32,568 nucleotides of DNA from Azospirillum sp. (GCA_016124535.1 WGNK01000037.1:1-32568), one strand, 5' to 3'; shown: positions 21,316 to 31,470, counted from the first letter of the stretch. Program-made: numbers and translations. The notes: generated from the letters alone by a model not told the origin.

Positions 21316-23760
21316 ATGATGAACCTTGCCGAATATCGCCGCCGTGCCGATCGGCTCTCGGACTATCTGCCGTGGGCGGCCCTGGTGGCGCCCAGCGTGG
21401 TCCTGAACAAGGACGGTTCGCTGCAGCGGAGCCTGCGCTTCCGCGGTCCCGACCTGGAAAGTGCCACTGCCGCCACCCTGGTCGCCACCGCGGCCCGGCT
21501 CAACAATGCGCTGCGCCGGTTCGGTTCGGGTTGGGCCTTGTTCGCCGAAGCCCAGCGGCTGCCGGCCGCCGGTTATCCCGACAGTGCGTTTCCGGATGCC
21601 GTCTCTTGGCTGGTCGACCAGGAGCGCCGGGCGATGTTCGAGGCCGAGGCCGCCCACTTCGAGAGCCGCTATTACCTGACCTTCCTCTACATGCCGCCGG
21701 CCGAGACCACCGCCCGGCTCGGCGACTTGATCGTCGACAAGGCTGAAGGTGCCGCCGGCGTCGATTGGCGCGCCGTGCTCGCGGGTTTCCTCGACCGCAC
21801 CGAGCGTGCCCGTGCCCTACTCGACGGCGTGATGCCCGAAGCGGCCTGGCTCGACGATGCCGAGACGCTCACCTACCTCCACGCCTGCATTTCGACCCGG
21901 CGGCACCGGGTGACCCCGCCCGAGGTGCCGATGTATCTCGACGCCTTCCTCGCCGACGAACCTTTGTCGGGCGGGCTGGAGCCGATGCTCGGGAGCTCGC
22001 ATCTGCGCGTCACCACCGCGCTCAAATTTCCCAGCGTCACCACCCCCGGCCTGCTCGACGAACTCAACGGGCTGGGCTTCGCCTATCGCTGGTGCTCGCG
22101 CTGGCTAGCGCTCGACAAGCCCGACGGCCAGCGGGTGCTGAACCGCATCCGCCGCCACTGGTTCGCCAAGCGCAAGTCGATCATGGTGCTGTTGCGCGAG
22201 GTGCTGTTCCAGCGCGAGGCCGTGCTGGTCGACTCGGACGCCCACAACATGGCGCTCGACGCCGACGAGGCGCTGCAGGAATTGGGCGCCGATCTGGTCT
22301 CGGAAGGCTATTTTACCGCCACCGTGGTGGTGTGGGATGCCGATCCGGCATCGGCCGAAGAAAAACGCCGCCTCGTCGAGCGGGTGATCAACGGCCGCGA
22401 CTTCACCACCATCGCCGAAACGGTGAACGCGGTCGATGCCTGGCTCGGCTCCTTGCCCGGCCATGCCTACGCCAATGTCCGCCAGCCGCCGGTCAGCTCG
22501 CTCAACCTGGTTCACATGCTGCCGATGTCGGCGGTGTGGGCAGGGCAGGAACGCAACGTCCATCTCGACGGCCCACCGCTGCTATTCGCCAAGACCGCGG
22601 GCTCGACGCCGTTCCGGCTCTCGACCCATGTCGGCGATGTCGGCCACATCATGGTGGTCGGCCCGACCGGTGCCGGCAAATCAACCCTGTTGGCGTTGAT
22701 GGCGCTGCAGTTCCGCCGCTATCCGGACGCGCGCGTGCTGATCTTCGACATGGGCGGTTCCGCGCGCGCCGCGGTCGCCGGCATGGGTGGCGCCTGGCAC
22801 GAGCTCGGCGCCGGCATCGGCGGCAGCGGGCTCGCCTTCCAGCCCCTGGCGCGGATCGCCGATCCCGCCGAGCGGGCTTGGGCGGCGGAATGGCTCGCCG
22901 CCTTGCTGCGCCGGGAAGGCTTGGCGCTGGAGCCGGCCGAGCGCGAGCATCTGTGGTCGGCGCTGGGCGCGCTGGCGTCAGCGCCGGCCGAGCAGAGGAC
23001 CCTGACCGGGCTTTCGGTGCTGTTGCAGTCGAACCGGCTGCGCCAGGCGCTGCAGCCCTTCACGCTCGCCGGTCCCTACGGCAGGCTGCTCGACGCCGAG
23101 GGCGACCGGCTCGGCATCGCCGATGTCGCCGGGTTCGAGCTGGAGACGCTGCTGGAGACCGGTGCCGCCGCGCCGGTCCTGGCCTATCTGTTCCATCGCC
23201 TGGAACAGGAATTCGACGGGCGGCCGACCTTGCTGATCATCGACGAGGGCTGGCTGATCCTCGACGACGAGGGCTTCGCCGCCCAGCTGCGCGAATGGGA
23301 GAAGACCGCGCGCAAGAAGAATGTCGCCATCCTGTTCGCCACCCAGTCGCTCGCGGACATCGAGAGCTCTCCGATCGCGGCCTCGATCATCGAGAGCTGT
23401 CCCGCCCGGATCTTCCTGCCCAACGACCGGGCGATCGAGCCACAGATCCGGGCATCTTACGAGCACTTCGGCTTGAATCAGCGCCAGATCGAGATCATCG
23501 CCCAGGCCCAGCCCAAGGGCCACTACTACCTCCAGAGCCGGCAAGGCAACCGCCTGTTCGAACTCGGGCTGGGGCCGGCAACGCTCGCCTTCGTCGGCAC
23601 CTCCACCAAGCCGGACCTGGCACGGATCGAGGCCCTGTTGCGCGAATTCGGGCCGGAGGCCCTTGCCGCTGTCTGGCTGCAGGAGCGCGGCCTCGATTGG
23701 GCGGCCGAGCTGGTTGCCGGCTGGCAGCCGGCGGATATCCCGGATCGGAGGGCCGCTTGA
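21316..23760 (+). CDS. trbE: TrbE, VirB4-type conjugation ATPase
   Basis: The protein has 814 residues and normal length. The N-terminal region (MMNLAEYRRRADRLSDYLPW) is followed by the CagE/TrbE/VirB domain, then Walker A GPTGAGKS (449-456), ARVLIFDMGGSARA, Walker B TLLIIDEGWLILDDEGFA, and FATQSLADIESS, RIFLPNDRA near the end. It powers assembly and substrate passage in the channel. The gene is intact, but it is cut off from trbD by the toxin-antitoxin cassette, so translational coupling to trbD is lost. It starts at ATG 21316 (ATGATG) shortly after GTGAGG. It ends by overlap with trbJ. Confidence 0.93.
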   Translation: MMNLAEYRRRADRLSDYLPWAALVAPSVVLNKDGSLQRSLRFRGPDLESATAATLVATAARLNNALRRFGSGWALFAEAQRLPAAGYPDSAFPDAVSWLVDQERRAMFEAEAAHFESRYYLTFLYMPPAETTARLGDLIVDKAEGAAGVDWRAVLAGFLDRTERARALLDGVMPEAAWLDDAETLTYLHACISTRRHRVTPPEVPMYLDAFLADEPLSGGLEPMLGSSHLRVTTALKFPSVTTPGLLDELNGLGFAYRWCSRWLALDKPDGQRVLNRIRRHWFAKRKSIMVLLREVLFQREAVLVDSDAHNMALDADEALQELGADLVSEGYFTATVVVWDADPASAEEKRRLVERVINGRDFTTIAETVNAVDAWLGSLPGHAYANVRQPPVSSLNLVHMLPMSAVWAGQERNVHLDGPPLLFAKTAGSTPFRLSTHVGDVGHIMVVGPTGAGKSTLLALMALQFRRYPDARVLIFDMGGSARAAVAGMGGAWHELGAGIGGSGLAFQPLARIADPAERAWAAEWLAALLRREGLALEPAEREHLWSALGALASAPAEQRTLTGLSVLLQSNRLRQALQPFTLAGPYGRLLDAEGDRLGIADVAGFELETLLETGAAAPVLAYLFHRLEQEFDGRPTLLIIDEGWLILDDEGFAAQLREWEKTARKKNVAILFATQSLADIESSPIAASIIESCPARIFLPNDRAIEPQIRASYEHFGLNQRQIEIIAQAQPKGHYYLQSRQGNRLFELGLGPATLAFVGTSTKPDLARIEALLREFGPEALAAVWLQERGLDWAAELVAGWQPADIPDRRAA

Positions 23761-24491
23761 TGTCCATGCGTCGGCTGGTATTCGCTGTCGTTGCCGTGAT
23801 CGCCGCATGCTCGGCGATGCCCGCCCGCGCCCAGTTCGCGGTGATCGACAACGCCAATCTCGCCCAGAACCTGCTTCAGGCCTCGCGGGCGCTGGAGGAG
23901 ATCAACAACCAGGTCGTCCAGATTCAGCAATTCGTCCAGATGCTGGAAAACGACGCCCGCAATCTCGCCAGCCTGCCGTTTTCCGTTTTGCAGCCCCTGG
24001 TGGACTCCGCCAACCAGATCAATGCCCTGATGGGCCAGGCCCAGGGCATCCTCTACAGCATCGACAGCGTCGAACAGCAGTTCCAGCGTTTCTACCCGTC
24101 GGCCATTGCGGCCGGCACTCCGGATTCCCAGCTCATCAACGATGCCCGCATCCGCTGGGAGAATTCAAGGGTCGCCTTCCAGCATTCCATCGAAGTGCAG
24201 AGCCGGATCGTGGCCGATCTACCCGACGACCAGGCGCTGATGGCGGCTCTGGTCGCGCAGTCGCAAGGAGCGACCGGTCAGCTGCAGGCGACCCAGGCCG
24301 GCAACCAGCTCCTGGCGCTGCAGTCGCGCCAGCTCGCGGCAACCCAGGCCCTGCTCGCCGCCCAGGCCAGGGCGGACGCCCTGGAGCAGGCGCGCCGGGC
24401 CGAAGCGGAAGCCCAGGCCCAGGAACAGTTCCGGCGCTTCCTGGGCACGCCCTCGACCTATGTGCCGACGCCGGTTCACGCCTTCCACTGA
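23760..24491 (+). CDS. trbJ: TrbJ, VirB5-type pilus-associated protein
   Basis: The protein has 243 residues. A Sec signal peptide ends at about ARA-Q (residues 1-24). The mature protein is nearly all helical: ARNLLQASRALEEINNQVVQ-type heptads, QFVQMLENDARNLASLP, and a Gln/Ala-rich coiled coil (residues 150-225), ending FLGTPSTYVP. VirB5/TrbJ proteins are minor pilus or tip components. The start overlaps the trbE stop (TGATG). Confidence 0.88.
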   Translation: MSMRRLVFAVVAVIAACSAMPARAQFAVIDNANLAQNLLQASRALEEINNQVVQIQQFVQMLENDARNLASLPFSVLQPLVDSANQINALMGQAQGILYSIDSVEQQFQRFYPSAIAAGTPDSQLINDARIRWENSRVAFQHSIEVQSRIVADLPDDQALMAALVAQSQGATGQLQATQAGNQLLALQSRQLAATQALLAAQARADALEQARRAEAEAQAQEQFRRFLGTPSTYVPTPVHAFH

Positions 24492-24504
24492 AGGGGACCA
24501 AACC

Positions 24505-24834
24505 ATGAGCCGATTCAAACTTGCCGCCTGGCTGGTGCTAGCCGGGATTGTGCTGCAGAGCGCCGCCGAGATCGGCTCCCATGCCGCCGACGCCCAACCC
24601 GCTTCGCCGGCCCCCTCCACCGACTGGATCGCCGCCGAAATGGCGCGTTGTCGCGGCCTTGGGCTCGCCGCCGCGACCGATCCCGACTGCCAGGCCGCCA
24701 CCAAGGCCAACCAGGACCGGTTTTTCGGGCAGCGGATACCCTATGAACCGAGGCCGATCGACATTTTTCCCGCGACATCTGACACGCTGAAACTGAACCC
24801 CGTGCTGCCGGACTCCCAGGAAAGAAAGCGCTGA
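24505..24834 (+). CDS. Putative entry-exclusion protein TrbK-alt
   Basis: The protein has 109 residues. An N-terminal membrane or signal segment (6-22) precedes a conserved pair of cysteines in AEMARCRGLGLAAATDPDCQ (C49, C62), the usual mark of the TrbK-alt family between trbJ and trbL, then NQDRFFG. The family is thought to block redundant transfer into cells that already carry the element. It is somewhat longer than usual because of a Pro-rich tail (LNPVLPDSQERKR). It starts at ATG 24505 with AAGGGGA upstream. Confidence 0.75.
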   Translation: MSRFKLAAWLVLAGIVLQSAAEIGSHAADAQPASPAPSTDWIAAEMARCRGLGLAAATDPDCQAATKANQDRFFGQRIPYEPRPIDIFPATSDTLKLNPVLPDSQERKR

Positions 24835-24837
24835 CCG

Positions 24838-26142
24838 ATGCACGGAACCGATGTCATCGACCGGTTTCTGGAGGTCTTCACGACCTATATCGACAGCGGC
24901 TTCGGTCTGCTGCGGCCGGAGGTGGCATTTTTGACTGTCGCCCTGGCAACAATCGATCTTACGCTCGCCGCTTTATTCTGGGCTATGGACGATAGTTCGG
25001 ACGTCATGCAGCGCCTTGTCCGGAAAACTTTGTACATAGGCTTCTTTGCACTCCTGCTCGACAACTTCAACACCTTGGCAAGGGTGGTGTTCAACTCCTT
25101 TGCTGGCCTCGGCCTGCAGGCGGCCGGTTCGGGGCTCAACTAACAGGATTTCCTCCAGCCGGGCCGGATCGCCCATGTCGGCATTGAGGCCGGCCGGCCG
25201 ATCCTGGAGGCGGTCCGCAGTCTGCTCGGCTTCGTCAGCTTCTTCGACAATTTCGTCCAGATCTTCGTCTTCCTGTTCGCCTGGGTGCTGGTGATCGCCG
25301 CCTTCTTCGTGCTGGCGATCCAGCTGTTCGTCACCATCCTGGAATTCAAGCTCTCGACCCTGGCCGGCTTCGTCCTGGTGCCGTTCGGCCTGTGGGGCAA
25401 GAGCGCCTTCCTGGCCGAGCGCGTGCTCGGCAACGTCGCCACCACCGGGGTCAAGGTGCTGATACTGGCGGTGGTGATCGGCATCGGGTTCACCCTGTTC
25501 GGTCAGTTCACCGCCGCCTTGCCGCCGGGCCAGCAGCCGACGGTCGAGGACGCACTGGGCATCGTGCTGGCCTCGCTGGTCTTGCTCGGCCTGTCGCTGT
25601 TTGCCGGCCGGATTGCCGCCGGCGTCGCGTCGGGCGCGCCGCATCTCTCGGCGGGCGAAGCCGCCGGCACGGCTGCCGCTGGCGCCGGCATCGCCGCCCT
25701 GGGCGGGCTGGCCGTAGTTGGCGGCGGCAGGGCCGCCTTGGTCGGCCTTCGCGCCGCCGCTACCGCGACCGGTGCGGCAGGTGCGGCCTATGCCGCGGGC
25801 GCCGCCGAGGGCGGCGGTGTTGCGGGCGGGCTCGCCTCGGTCGCCCGCGCCGGTGCCGGGGCGTTTACCGGCCGGGCCGCCACTTCATCGTCTGGTCCCG
25901 TGGCCGGCCCATCCCCAGCACCATCGGCCGGACCCGAAGCACCTGCCGCTCCCGAAGTGCCCGCAGGGGATGCTGCCACTGCGTCCGGATCCACCGCCGC
26001 GCCCCCAGGCTGGGCACAGCGCCTGCGCGCCCACCAGGTCAGCGCCGCCGCCGAAGCCGTGGTCCGGCCGGTGCTCCACAGCGGCCAACCGGGCGCTGGC
26101 GCCGCTCCCGCCCTCGACCCCGAAGGGAAACCCGAGCCATGA
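24838..26142 (+). pseudogene. trbL: TrbL, VirB6-type channel protein, interrupted by an in-frame TAA
   Basis: One continuous frame of 435 codons encodes TrbL but contains a TAA at 25141-25143 (codon 102). The first part has membrane helices (VAFLTVALATIDLTLAALFW; LVRKTLYIGFFALLLDN) and ends SGLN. The second resumes at once with QDFLQPGRIAHVGIEAGRPI, as expected for TrbL, then several helices (FVFLFAWVLVIAAFFVLAIQ), GFVLVPFGLWGKSAFLAERV and an Ala/Gly/Pro-rich tail. There is no frameshift. A downstream GTG at 25285 could restart translation but would miss the first helices. TrbL is essential in related systems, so this lesion, if real, should block transfer. Its 3' end overlaps trbF (ATGA). 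Confidence 0.85.
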
Positions 26143-26825
26143 AGGTGTTCTGGCGGTCGCTCCAGCGCTACGGCCGCACGCCGCCGGCCGAGACGCCCTA
26201 CCAGCGCGCGGCGCAGGTCTGGGACGACCGCATCGGCTCGGCCCGCGTCCAGGCGCGCAACTGGCGGCTGATGGCCTTCGGGCTCCTTATTCTGACCGCG
26301 GCCACGCTCGCCGACGACATCTCCGTGCGCACCCACCAGCAGATCGTACCCTGGGTAGTCGAGGTCAACAAGCTCGGCAACGCCCGCGCCAGCGGTCCGG
26401 CCGAAGCTGACTACCAGCCGAGCGATCCCCAGATCGCCAATGCCCTCGCGCGATTCACCACCGACTGGCGCGCCCTTTCGATCGACCCGGTGGTGGTGCG
26501 TCAGAACTGGCTGGAGGCCTATGCCTTCGCTACCGACCATGGGGCGGCTACCCTCAATGATTGGGCGCGACAGAACGACCCCTTCTCCAAGGTCGGCAAA
26601 CGCTCGGTCGCGGTCGAGGTCACCAGCGTGGTCCGCGCCTCGGCCGCCTCGTTCCAGGTCAAATGGATCGAACGCGCGTTCGACAACGGCGCCCTCCAGA
26701 GCGCCGACCGCTTCACCGCGATCTACACCGTGGTCCGCAAGCCGCCGCCCAACCGCCAGGCTTTCGAGAAGAACCCGCTCGGCATCTTTGTCGAGAGCAT
26801 CGCCTGGTCGAAGGAACTCGGATGA
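26139..26825 (+). CDS. trbF: TrbF, VirB8-type channel protein
   Basis: The protein has 228 residues. A short cytoplasmic start (FWRSLQRYGRTPPAETPYQR) contains the family motif TPYQRAAQVWDDRIGSA, then one membrane helix (43-58) and a periplasmic VirB8 domain: IVPWVVEVNKLG, ARFTTDWRALSIDPVVVRQN, FQVKWIER and a closing NPLGIFVESIAWSKELG. It links the outer-membrane core to the inner-membrane complex. It overlaps trbL at its start and abuts trbG by ATGA. Confidence 0.92.
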   Translation: MKVFWRSLQRYGRTPPAETPYQRAAQVWDDRIGSARVQARNWRLMAFGLLILTAATLADDISVRTHQQIVPWVVEVNKLGNARASGPAEADYQPSDPQIANALARFTTDWRALSIDPVVVRQNWLEAYAFATDHGAATLNDWARQNDPFSKVGKRSVAVEVTSVVRASAASFQVKWIERAFDNGALQSADRFTAIYTVVRKPPPNRQAFEKNPLGIFVESIAWSKELG

Positions 26826-26836
26826 GGAGCCGATCC

Positions 26837-27813
<977 letters not shown>

Positions 27814-27817
<4 letters not shown>

Positions 27818-29013
27818 CAGCGGTCCCACCCAAGGAAGACCCGGCCCGGTTGATGCCGAGGGCCGAGCCGCGACCGGTAACGCGGTTCTCGCGCCGGGCG
27901 TTGATTGGCCTCGCCACTCTCGCGGGCACCGGGATCGCGATTGCGACCTGGTACGCGCTCGACGCCGGCCGGCTGCTCCGGCGCCCGCCCGGCCCCGAAC
28001 TCTACAACACCGAAAACAAGCCCGAGGCCGAAGGGTTGGCGGCACTGCCGCGCACTTATGCCGACCTGCCGAAACCACCGCCGCCGCCGCGCCTTGGCCC
28101 GCCGCTGCCGGGCGATCTCGGCCACCCCATCGGGCATGCCGCCCCGCCAGCGCCCACTCTGGCCGGACCACTCCGCGCCGACGACGAAGAAGCCCGGCAG
28201 CGCCGGCGCGAGGCCGACCAAGCGGCGTCGTCGAAGGTGTTTTTCCCGATCGCCGCCAAGCCAACGGTCGCGGCATTGGCCGGCCCGCCGCCAGGTGCCG
28301 CGCCTAACGCCGAGCCGTCCTCTGCGGTCCCGCCGCACGATCCCGACGCCGCCCAGAACCATCAGGACCGCAACCATGCGTTCCTGGCTCAGCCGGTATC
28401 CAGGGACATCACCTCGCCTCAGACCCTGCAGACCCCGAGCTCGCCCGATCAGCTGATGGCCGGCACCGTGATTGCCGCCTCCCTGGTCACCGGCCTCAGT
28501 TCGGACCTGCCCGGCCCAGTGATCGGCCAGGTCACGGAGAACGTCTACGACAGCGTCACCGGCCGCACCCTGCTGATTCCCCAAGGCAGCCGGCTGATCG
28601 GCAAATACGACAGCGTGGTCGCCTACGGCCAGCAGCGGGTGCTGTTGATTTGGACCCGGCTGATCATGCCCGACGGCAGCTCGATCGTGCTCGACAATCT
28701 GCCGGCGACCGACACCGCCGGCTATGCCGGCCTTGAGGACCAGGTCGACTATCACACTTGGCGGCTGATCAAAGGGGTAGCGCTGGCGACCCTGCTCGGA
28801 GTTTCCAGCGAACTCGCTGCTAATAACGGAACCAGCAATGGCAACCGCATCATCGCCGCCGCCCGCGACAGCGCCGACAGCTCGGCCAACCAGGTCGGCC
28901 AGCGCATCGTTCAGAAGGAAGTCGCGATCCAGCCGACGCTCACCGTCCGCCCAGGCTGGCCGCTCCGGATAATCGTCAACCGCGATATCTCATTGCGGCC
29001 CTATCGAGGCTGA
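27814..29013 (+). CDS. trbI: TrbI, VirB10-type channel protein
   Basis: The protein has 399 residues. A cytoplasmic start is followed by a single membrane helix (30-47), a long Pro-rich periplasmic arm (DLPKPPPPPRLGPPLPGDLG) and the C-terminal VirB10 domain: LMAGTVIAASLVTGLSSDLP, GQVTENVYDSVTGRTLLIPQ, GSRLIGKYDSVVAYGQQR and WTRLIMPDGSSIVLDNLP. VirB10 spans both membranes and senses energy. The start is a GTG overlapping the trbG stop. DUF2274 follows after 10 bases. Confidence 0.92.
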
Positions 29014-29023
29014 GAGGAACGCC

Positions 29024-29284
29024 ATGCCGTCGTTGAAACTGGGCGCCATCCCCGACGACAAACCGGTCAGGATGACCATCACGCTTTCGGCAGGACTCGC
29101 CCGCGACCTCGACGCATGCGCGAAGGCTTGGGGTCGGGAAACCGGCCGCAGCCTGCCGGCCCGAGCCCTGGTGCCGCATATCCTGGAAAACTTCATCGGC
29201 TCCGACCGCGGCTTCGCCCAGGCCCGCAAGACCCTGGACACCGACCGGGCGCCTTACAAGAAGCCTGCCGCCACAGCCGTCTGA
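29024..29284 (+). CDS. DUF2274 domain-containing protein
   Basis: The protein has 86 residues and typical DUF2274 length. It starts MPSLKLGAIPDDKPVRMTIT, continues SAGLARDLDACAKAW, and ends in ALVPHILENFIGSDRGFAQA. The beta-strand then two-helix pattern resembles a ribbon-helix-helix DNA-binding fold, which would fit a regulator, but this is inference. It is almost always the last gene of the trb operon in these elements, and that is its position here. Confidence 0.85.
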   Translation: MPSLKLGAIPDDKPVRMTITLSAGLARDLDACAKAWGRETGRSLPARALVPHILENFIGSDRGFAQARKTLDTDRAPYKKPAATAV

Positions 29285-29307
29285 CGGCGACACGCCCGGC
29301 GCCCTGC

Positions 29308-29757
29308 TCAAAGGAATGATTCGCGTTCGACCCCGGCGAGCCGCTGCGAGTCGCAGAGCGCCCATTCGATCTGGCGCCCGGTCGGAAAGTCGATCAGCCC
29401 TTCCAGGCTTCCGGTGCGCGCCCACTGGGCGGCGACGCACTCGATATTGAAGGCCATGCGCCATTTGAGCACCGCCCCCAGCCAGGTCTCCGCCGGGGTT
29501 GCCCAGAACGCGCGCTCGATCGCCGCCACCTCTCGGTCGGCCTCGAGAACGGCAGGATCGTCGACGCTCTTCGCCGACATCGCGCACCGGGCATCGGCGG
29601 CGCGGTGGTAGTCGCGGTAGAGACTGAGCAATCGCCCGTCCGCCGTGTCGCTGTTTCCGTAGCCCAAAGGGACCGCCGCGACGCCGAGGAGGTTGCGGCG
29701 GTTCACCCGATCGGGCAGGGTTAGCGGTTGGCAACGGTTCTTCAGGTCCCCGGCCAT
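29308..29757 (-). CDS. Hypothetical protein, possible Tat signal
   Basis: The protein has 149 residues. I do not recognise a characterised function. The N-terminus has NRRNLLGVAAVPLG, a twin-arginine followed by a short hydrophobic stretch, as in a Tat signal or a small anchor. The rest is helical and acidic/basic mixed, with LYRDYHRAADARCAM, EADREVAAIERAFWATPAET and RMAFNIECVAAQWA. I chose ATG 29757; the frame is open further, over the XRE promoter. It is divergent from the XRE gene and shares its operator region. Similar small helical proteins occur in alphaproteobacterial elements. Confidence 0.5.
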   Translation of the reverse strand: MAGDLKNRCQPLTLPDRVNRRNLLGVAAVPLGYGNSDTADGRLLSLYRDYHRAADARCAMSAKSVDDPAVLEADREVAAIERAFWATPAETWLGAVLKWRMAFNIECVAAQWARTGSLEGLIDFPTGRQIEWALCDSQRLAGVERESFL

Positions 29758-29838
29758 GGCAGATGTCCCCATCCTCGGTACGATCGGCAAGCTAGCAGAA
29801 CCGCGCGCCGTTGGCAATGTTTTTCGTTGTTGGCAACG
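29727..29838. promoter_or_regulatory. Three GTTGGCAA(C/T)G repeats, operator candidate
   Basis: Near-palindromic 10-mers occur at 29727-29736, 29810-29819 and 29829-29838 in the region between the divergent hypothetical gene and the XRE gene. The last ends 4 bases before the XRE start codon. They are a plausible binding site for the XRE protein itself. Confidence 0.45.
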
Positions 29839-29841
29839 ATA

Positions 29842-30126
29842 ATGAATGCCGATCAGGTCACCATTACCCCGGCCCAATTGCGTGCAGGACGGGCTTTCCT
29901 CGGATGGTCCCAAACCAAACTCGCGAAAGCCGCGGCAGTCAGCCTCAGCACGGTGCGCGATTTCGAGAAGGGGCGGACGTCGCCGATCCGGACGACTCTA
30001 TTGGCCATGCGCACTGCCTTGGAAGCGGCGGGCATCGAGTTCCAAGGGACCGATAGCATCCGCTTGCGTTCCCCAGCGCCGGATGCGGGGAACGACAAGA
30101 GTTCAGGCGGAGCGAGCCCGACATAA
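29842..30126 (+). CDS. XRE-family transcriptional regulator
   Basis: The protein has 94 residues. A Cro/C1-type helix-turn-helix spans residues 9-62: ITPAQLRAGRAFLGWSQTKL, then AAAVSLSTVRDFEKGRTSPI and LLAMRTALEAAGIEF. This is the short form common in Rhizobiales and Rhodospirillales, in which the second half is FEKG followed by a GIEF end. I chose ATG 29842; the ATG at 29846 is out of frame. No clear ribosome-binding site is visible. Its 3' end overlaps the convergent LysR gene by 24 bases. Repeats just upstream suggest autoregulation. Confidence 0.8.
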   Translation: MNADQVTITPAQLRAGRAFLGWSQTKLAKAAAVSLSTVRDFEKGRTSPIRTTLLAMRTALEAAGIEFQGTDSIRLRSPAPDAGNDKSSGGASPT

Positions 30127-30993
30127 GCTGAGAAATCGGCGCGCCGCTGGGTTGCCGTTCTCGGCCAGCCAAGCGGCGCTCACCTTAATTGATGCGTCGT
30201 CCTCGGCGATCGGCCGGAACACCACGCTCGGATAAGGCACGGCTGCGGCCGACTCGGCGACCACGGTGACGCCGTAGCCGGTGCTGACCAGGTTGAGCAG
30301 GCTCTCCCGGCCGACCTGGTGCTTAAGCAGGTACGGGGCGCGGCCATCGACCGCCAGCTTGGCGACCAAGAAATGGAGCATTTCCCCATCCTTCTCCCAG
30401 GTGCGGACCAGCATCCGGTCGCGGGCCAGATCGCTCCAGCGGATCGTCGGTGCCTCGACCAATGGGTGTTCGGCAGGAAGCGCTGCCAGAAGCCGCTCGT
30501 CCCACAAGGCCCGCGCCTCGATCCCGCTGTCGCCATCGAGTCGCCCCATGACCAGCGCCACATCGAGCCGCCGCTCGCGCACCCTGGCCAGCAGATCCAC
30601 CCGGTTGCTCTCGACAAACCGGACGTCGACGTCGGGAAAACCCTCTCGAAAACGCTGCAGCAGGTCTCGGAGACGGCCAGACGCCAAGGATGTGAATATG
30701 CCGACCGCCAATTCGCCGGTTTCGGCGCGGCCGAGGCGGCCCGCAAGGCCGACCGCCTGGTCGAATTCCTGCAAGACCCGGTAGACGTGAGCCAGAAATT
30801 CGCGGCCCGCTGGGGTCAGCTCGATTCCGTTCCGCCGACGGACGAAGAGCCCAACCCCCAGTTCCTCTTCCAGCGTACGGATGTGATGACTGATTGTCGA
30901 CGCCTTCAATCCTGCCGCCTCCGCCGCCCGGCGAATGCCGAGCTTCTCGGCAACCAGCGCGAGGAAGCGAAAATGGCGAAGCTCGACCGTCAC
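30103..30993 (-). CDS. LysR-family transcriptional regulator
   Basis: The protein has 296 residues from the GTG at 30993. The N-terminal winged HTH reads ELRHFRFLALVAEKLGIRRA, then AAGLKASTISHHIRTLEEEL and RRRNGIELTPAGREFLAHVY. The substrate-binding domain follows (ELAVGIFTSLASGRLRDLL, FVESNRVDLLARVRERRLD, VALVMGRLDGDSG). The effector is unknown. A LysR gene is regularly found after DUF2274 in this type of element. The frame is open upstream to a GTG at 31074, which would add 27 unconserved residues; neither start has a strong ribosome-binding site. Confidence 0.88.
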   Translation of the reverse strand: MTVELRHFRFLALVAEKLGIRRAAEAAGLKASTISHHIRTLEEELGVGLFVRRRNGIELTPAGREFLAHVYRVLQEFDQAVGLAGRLGRAETGELAVGIFTSLASGRLRDLLQRFREGFPDVDVRFVESNRVDLLARVRERRLDVALVMGRLDGDSGIEARALWDERLLAALPAEHPLVEAPTIRWSDLARDRMLVRTWEKDGEMLHFLVAKLAVDGRAPYLLKHQVGRESLLNLVSTGYGVTVVAESAAAVPYPSVVFRPIAEDDASIKVSAAWLAENGNPAARRFLSLCRARSA

Positions 30994-31165
30994 GGTGCCC
31001 AGTGCCCCGTCATCAGTGGACAAATCACTGATTTGTTGCGGCGCAGGAACCGCCGAAGCTGTGATCCCCGTCACAGGGGGCTATTGGAAGGTCGGCTCTC
31101 ACCGATTCTTGATCGAGTATTCTCGCGTGGAGCAGGGTTTTCGGCGGCTCACTCGTAGCAGGCAG

Positions 31166-31357
31166 TCAGTCGGTGCCGACGGGCAATATCGCGGTACCAC
31201 CACAGCGCGAACAGGAGAGCACTCGTGGCCATCTCGCGCGACAGACTTGGCACAGCAGGTAGGACCCGCGGCTGAATTCCGCGCAGATTTCCAACGCCGC
31301 GGCCATCACTTTGCCGATCGCCGGCCGAGACTCGATGGCCGTGACGTCCTCGTCCAT
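31166..31357 (-). CDS. Possible small zinc-ribbon protein
   Basis: A 63-residue frame has two CxxC pairs: LLCQVCRARWPRVLSCSRCG, which could bind zinc. The N-terminus is MDEDVTAIESRPAIGK and a helix AAALEICAEFSRG. No ribosome-binding site is seen and the region is otherwise degraded, so this may be a remnant or chance. Confidence 0.25.
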   Translation of the reverse strand: MDEDVTAIESRPAIGKVMAAALEICAEFSRGSYLLCQVCRARWPRVLSCSRCGGTAILPVGTD

Positions 31358-31470
31358 GCGGCAGGAGAGGTTGTCGGGTTTGCCGGACGCCGAAGTGGCA
31401 CGACGGGTCGGCTTGGGTGAGCGGCGCTATGCCCATTACGTCGCCGATACCCGCGAGCCCTGCCTGTTTC
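31356..31470 (+). pseudogene. XRE helix-turn-helix remnant
   Basis: A plus-strand frame reads RQERLSGLPDAEVARRVGLG and then ERRYAHYVADTREP, a good match to the DNA-binding helix of small XRE proteins. The homology then stops, and the expected L-x-T-L-x-R-I continuation is scrambled. It is probably an eroded chromosomal or element gene. It overlaps the start of the possible zinc-ribbon frame on the other strand, so at most one of the two is likely to be real. Confidence 0.3.
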
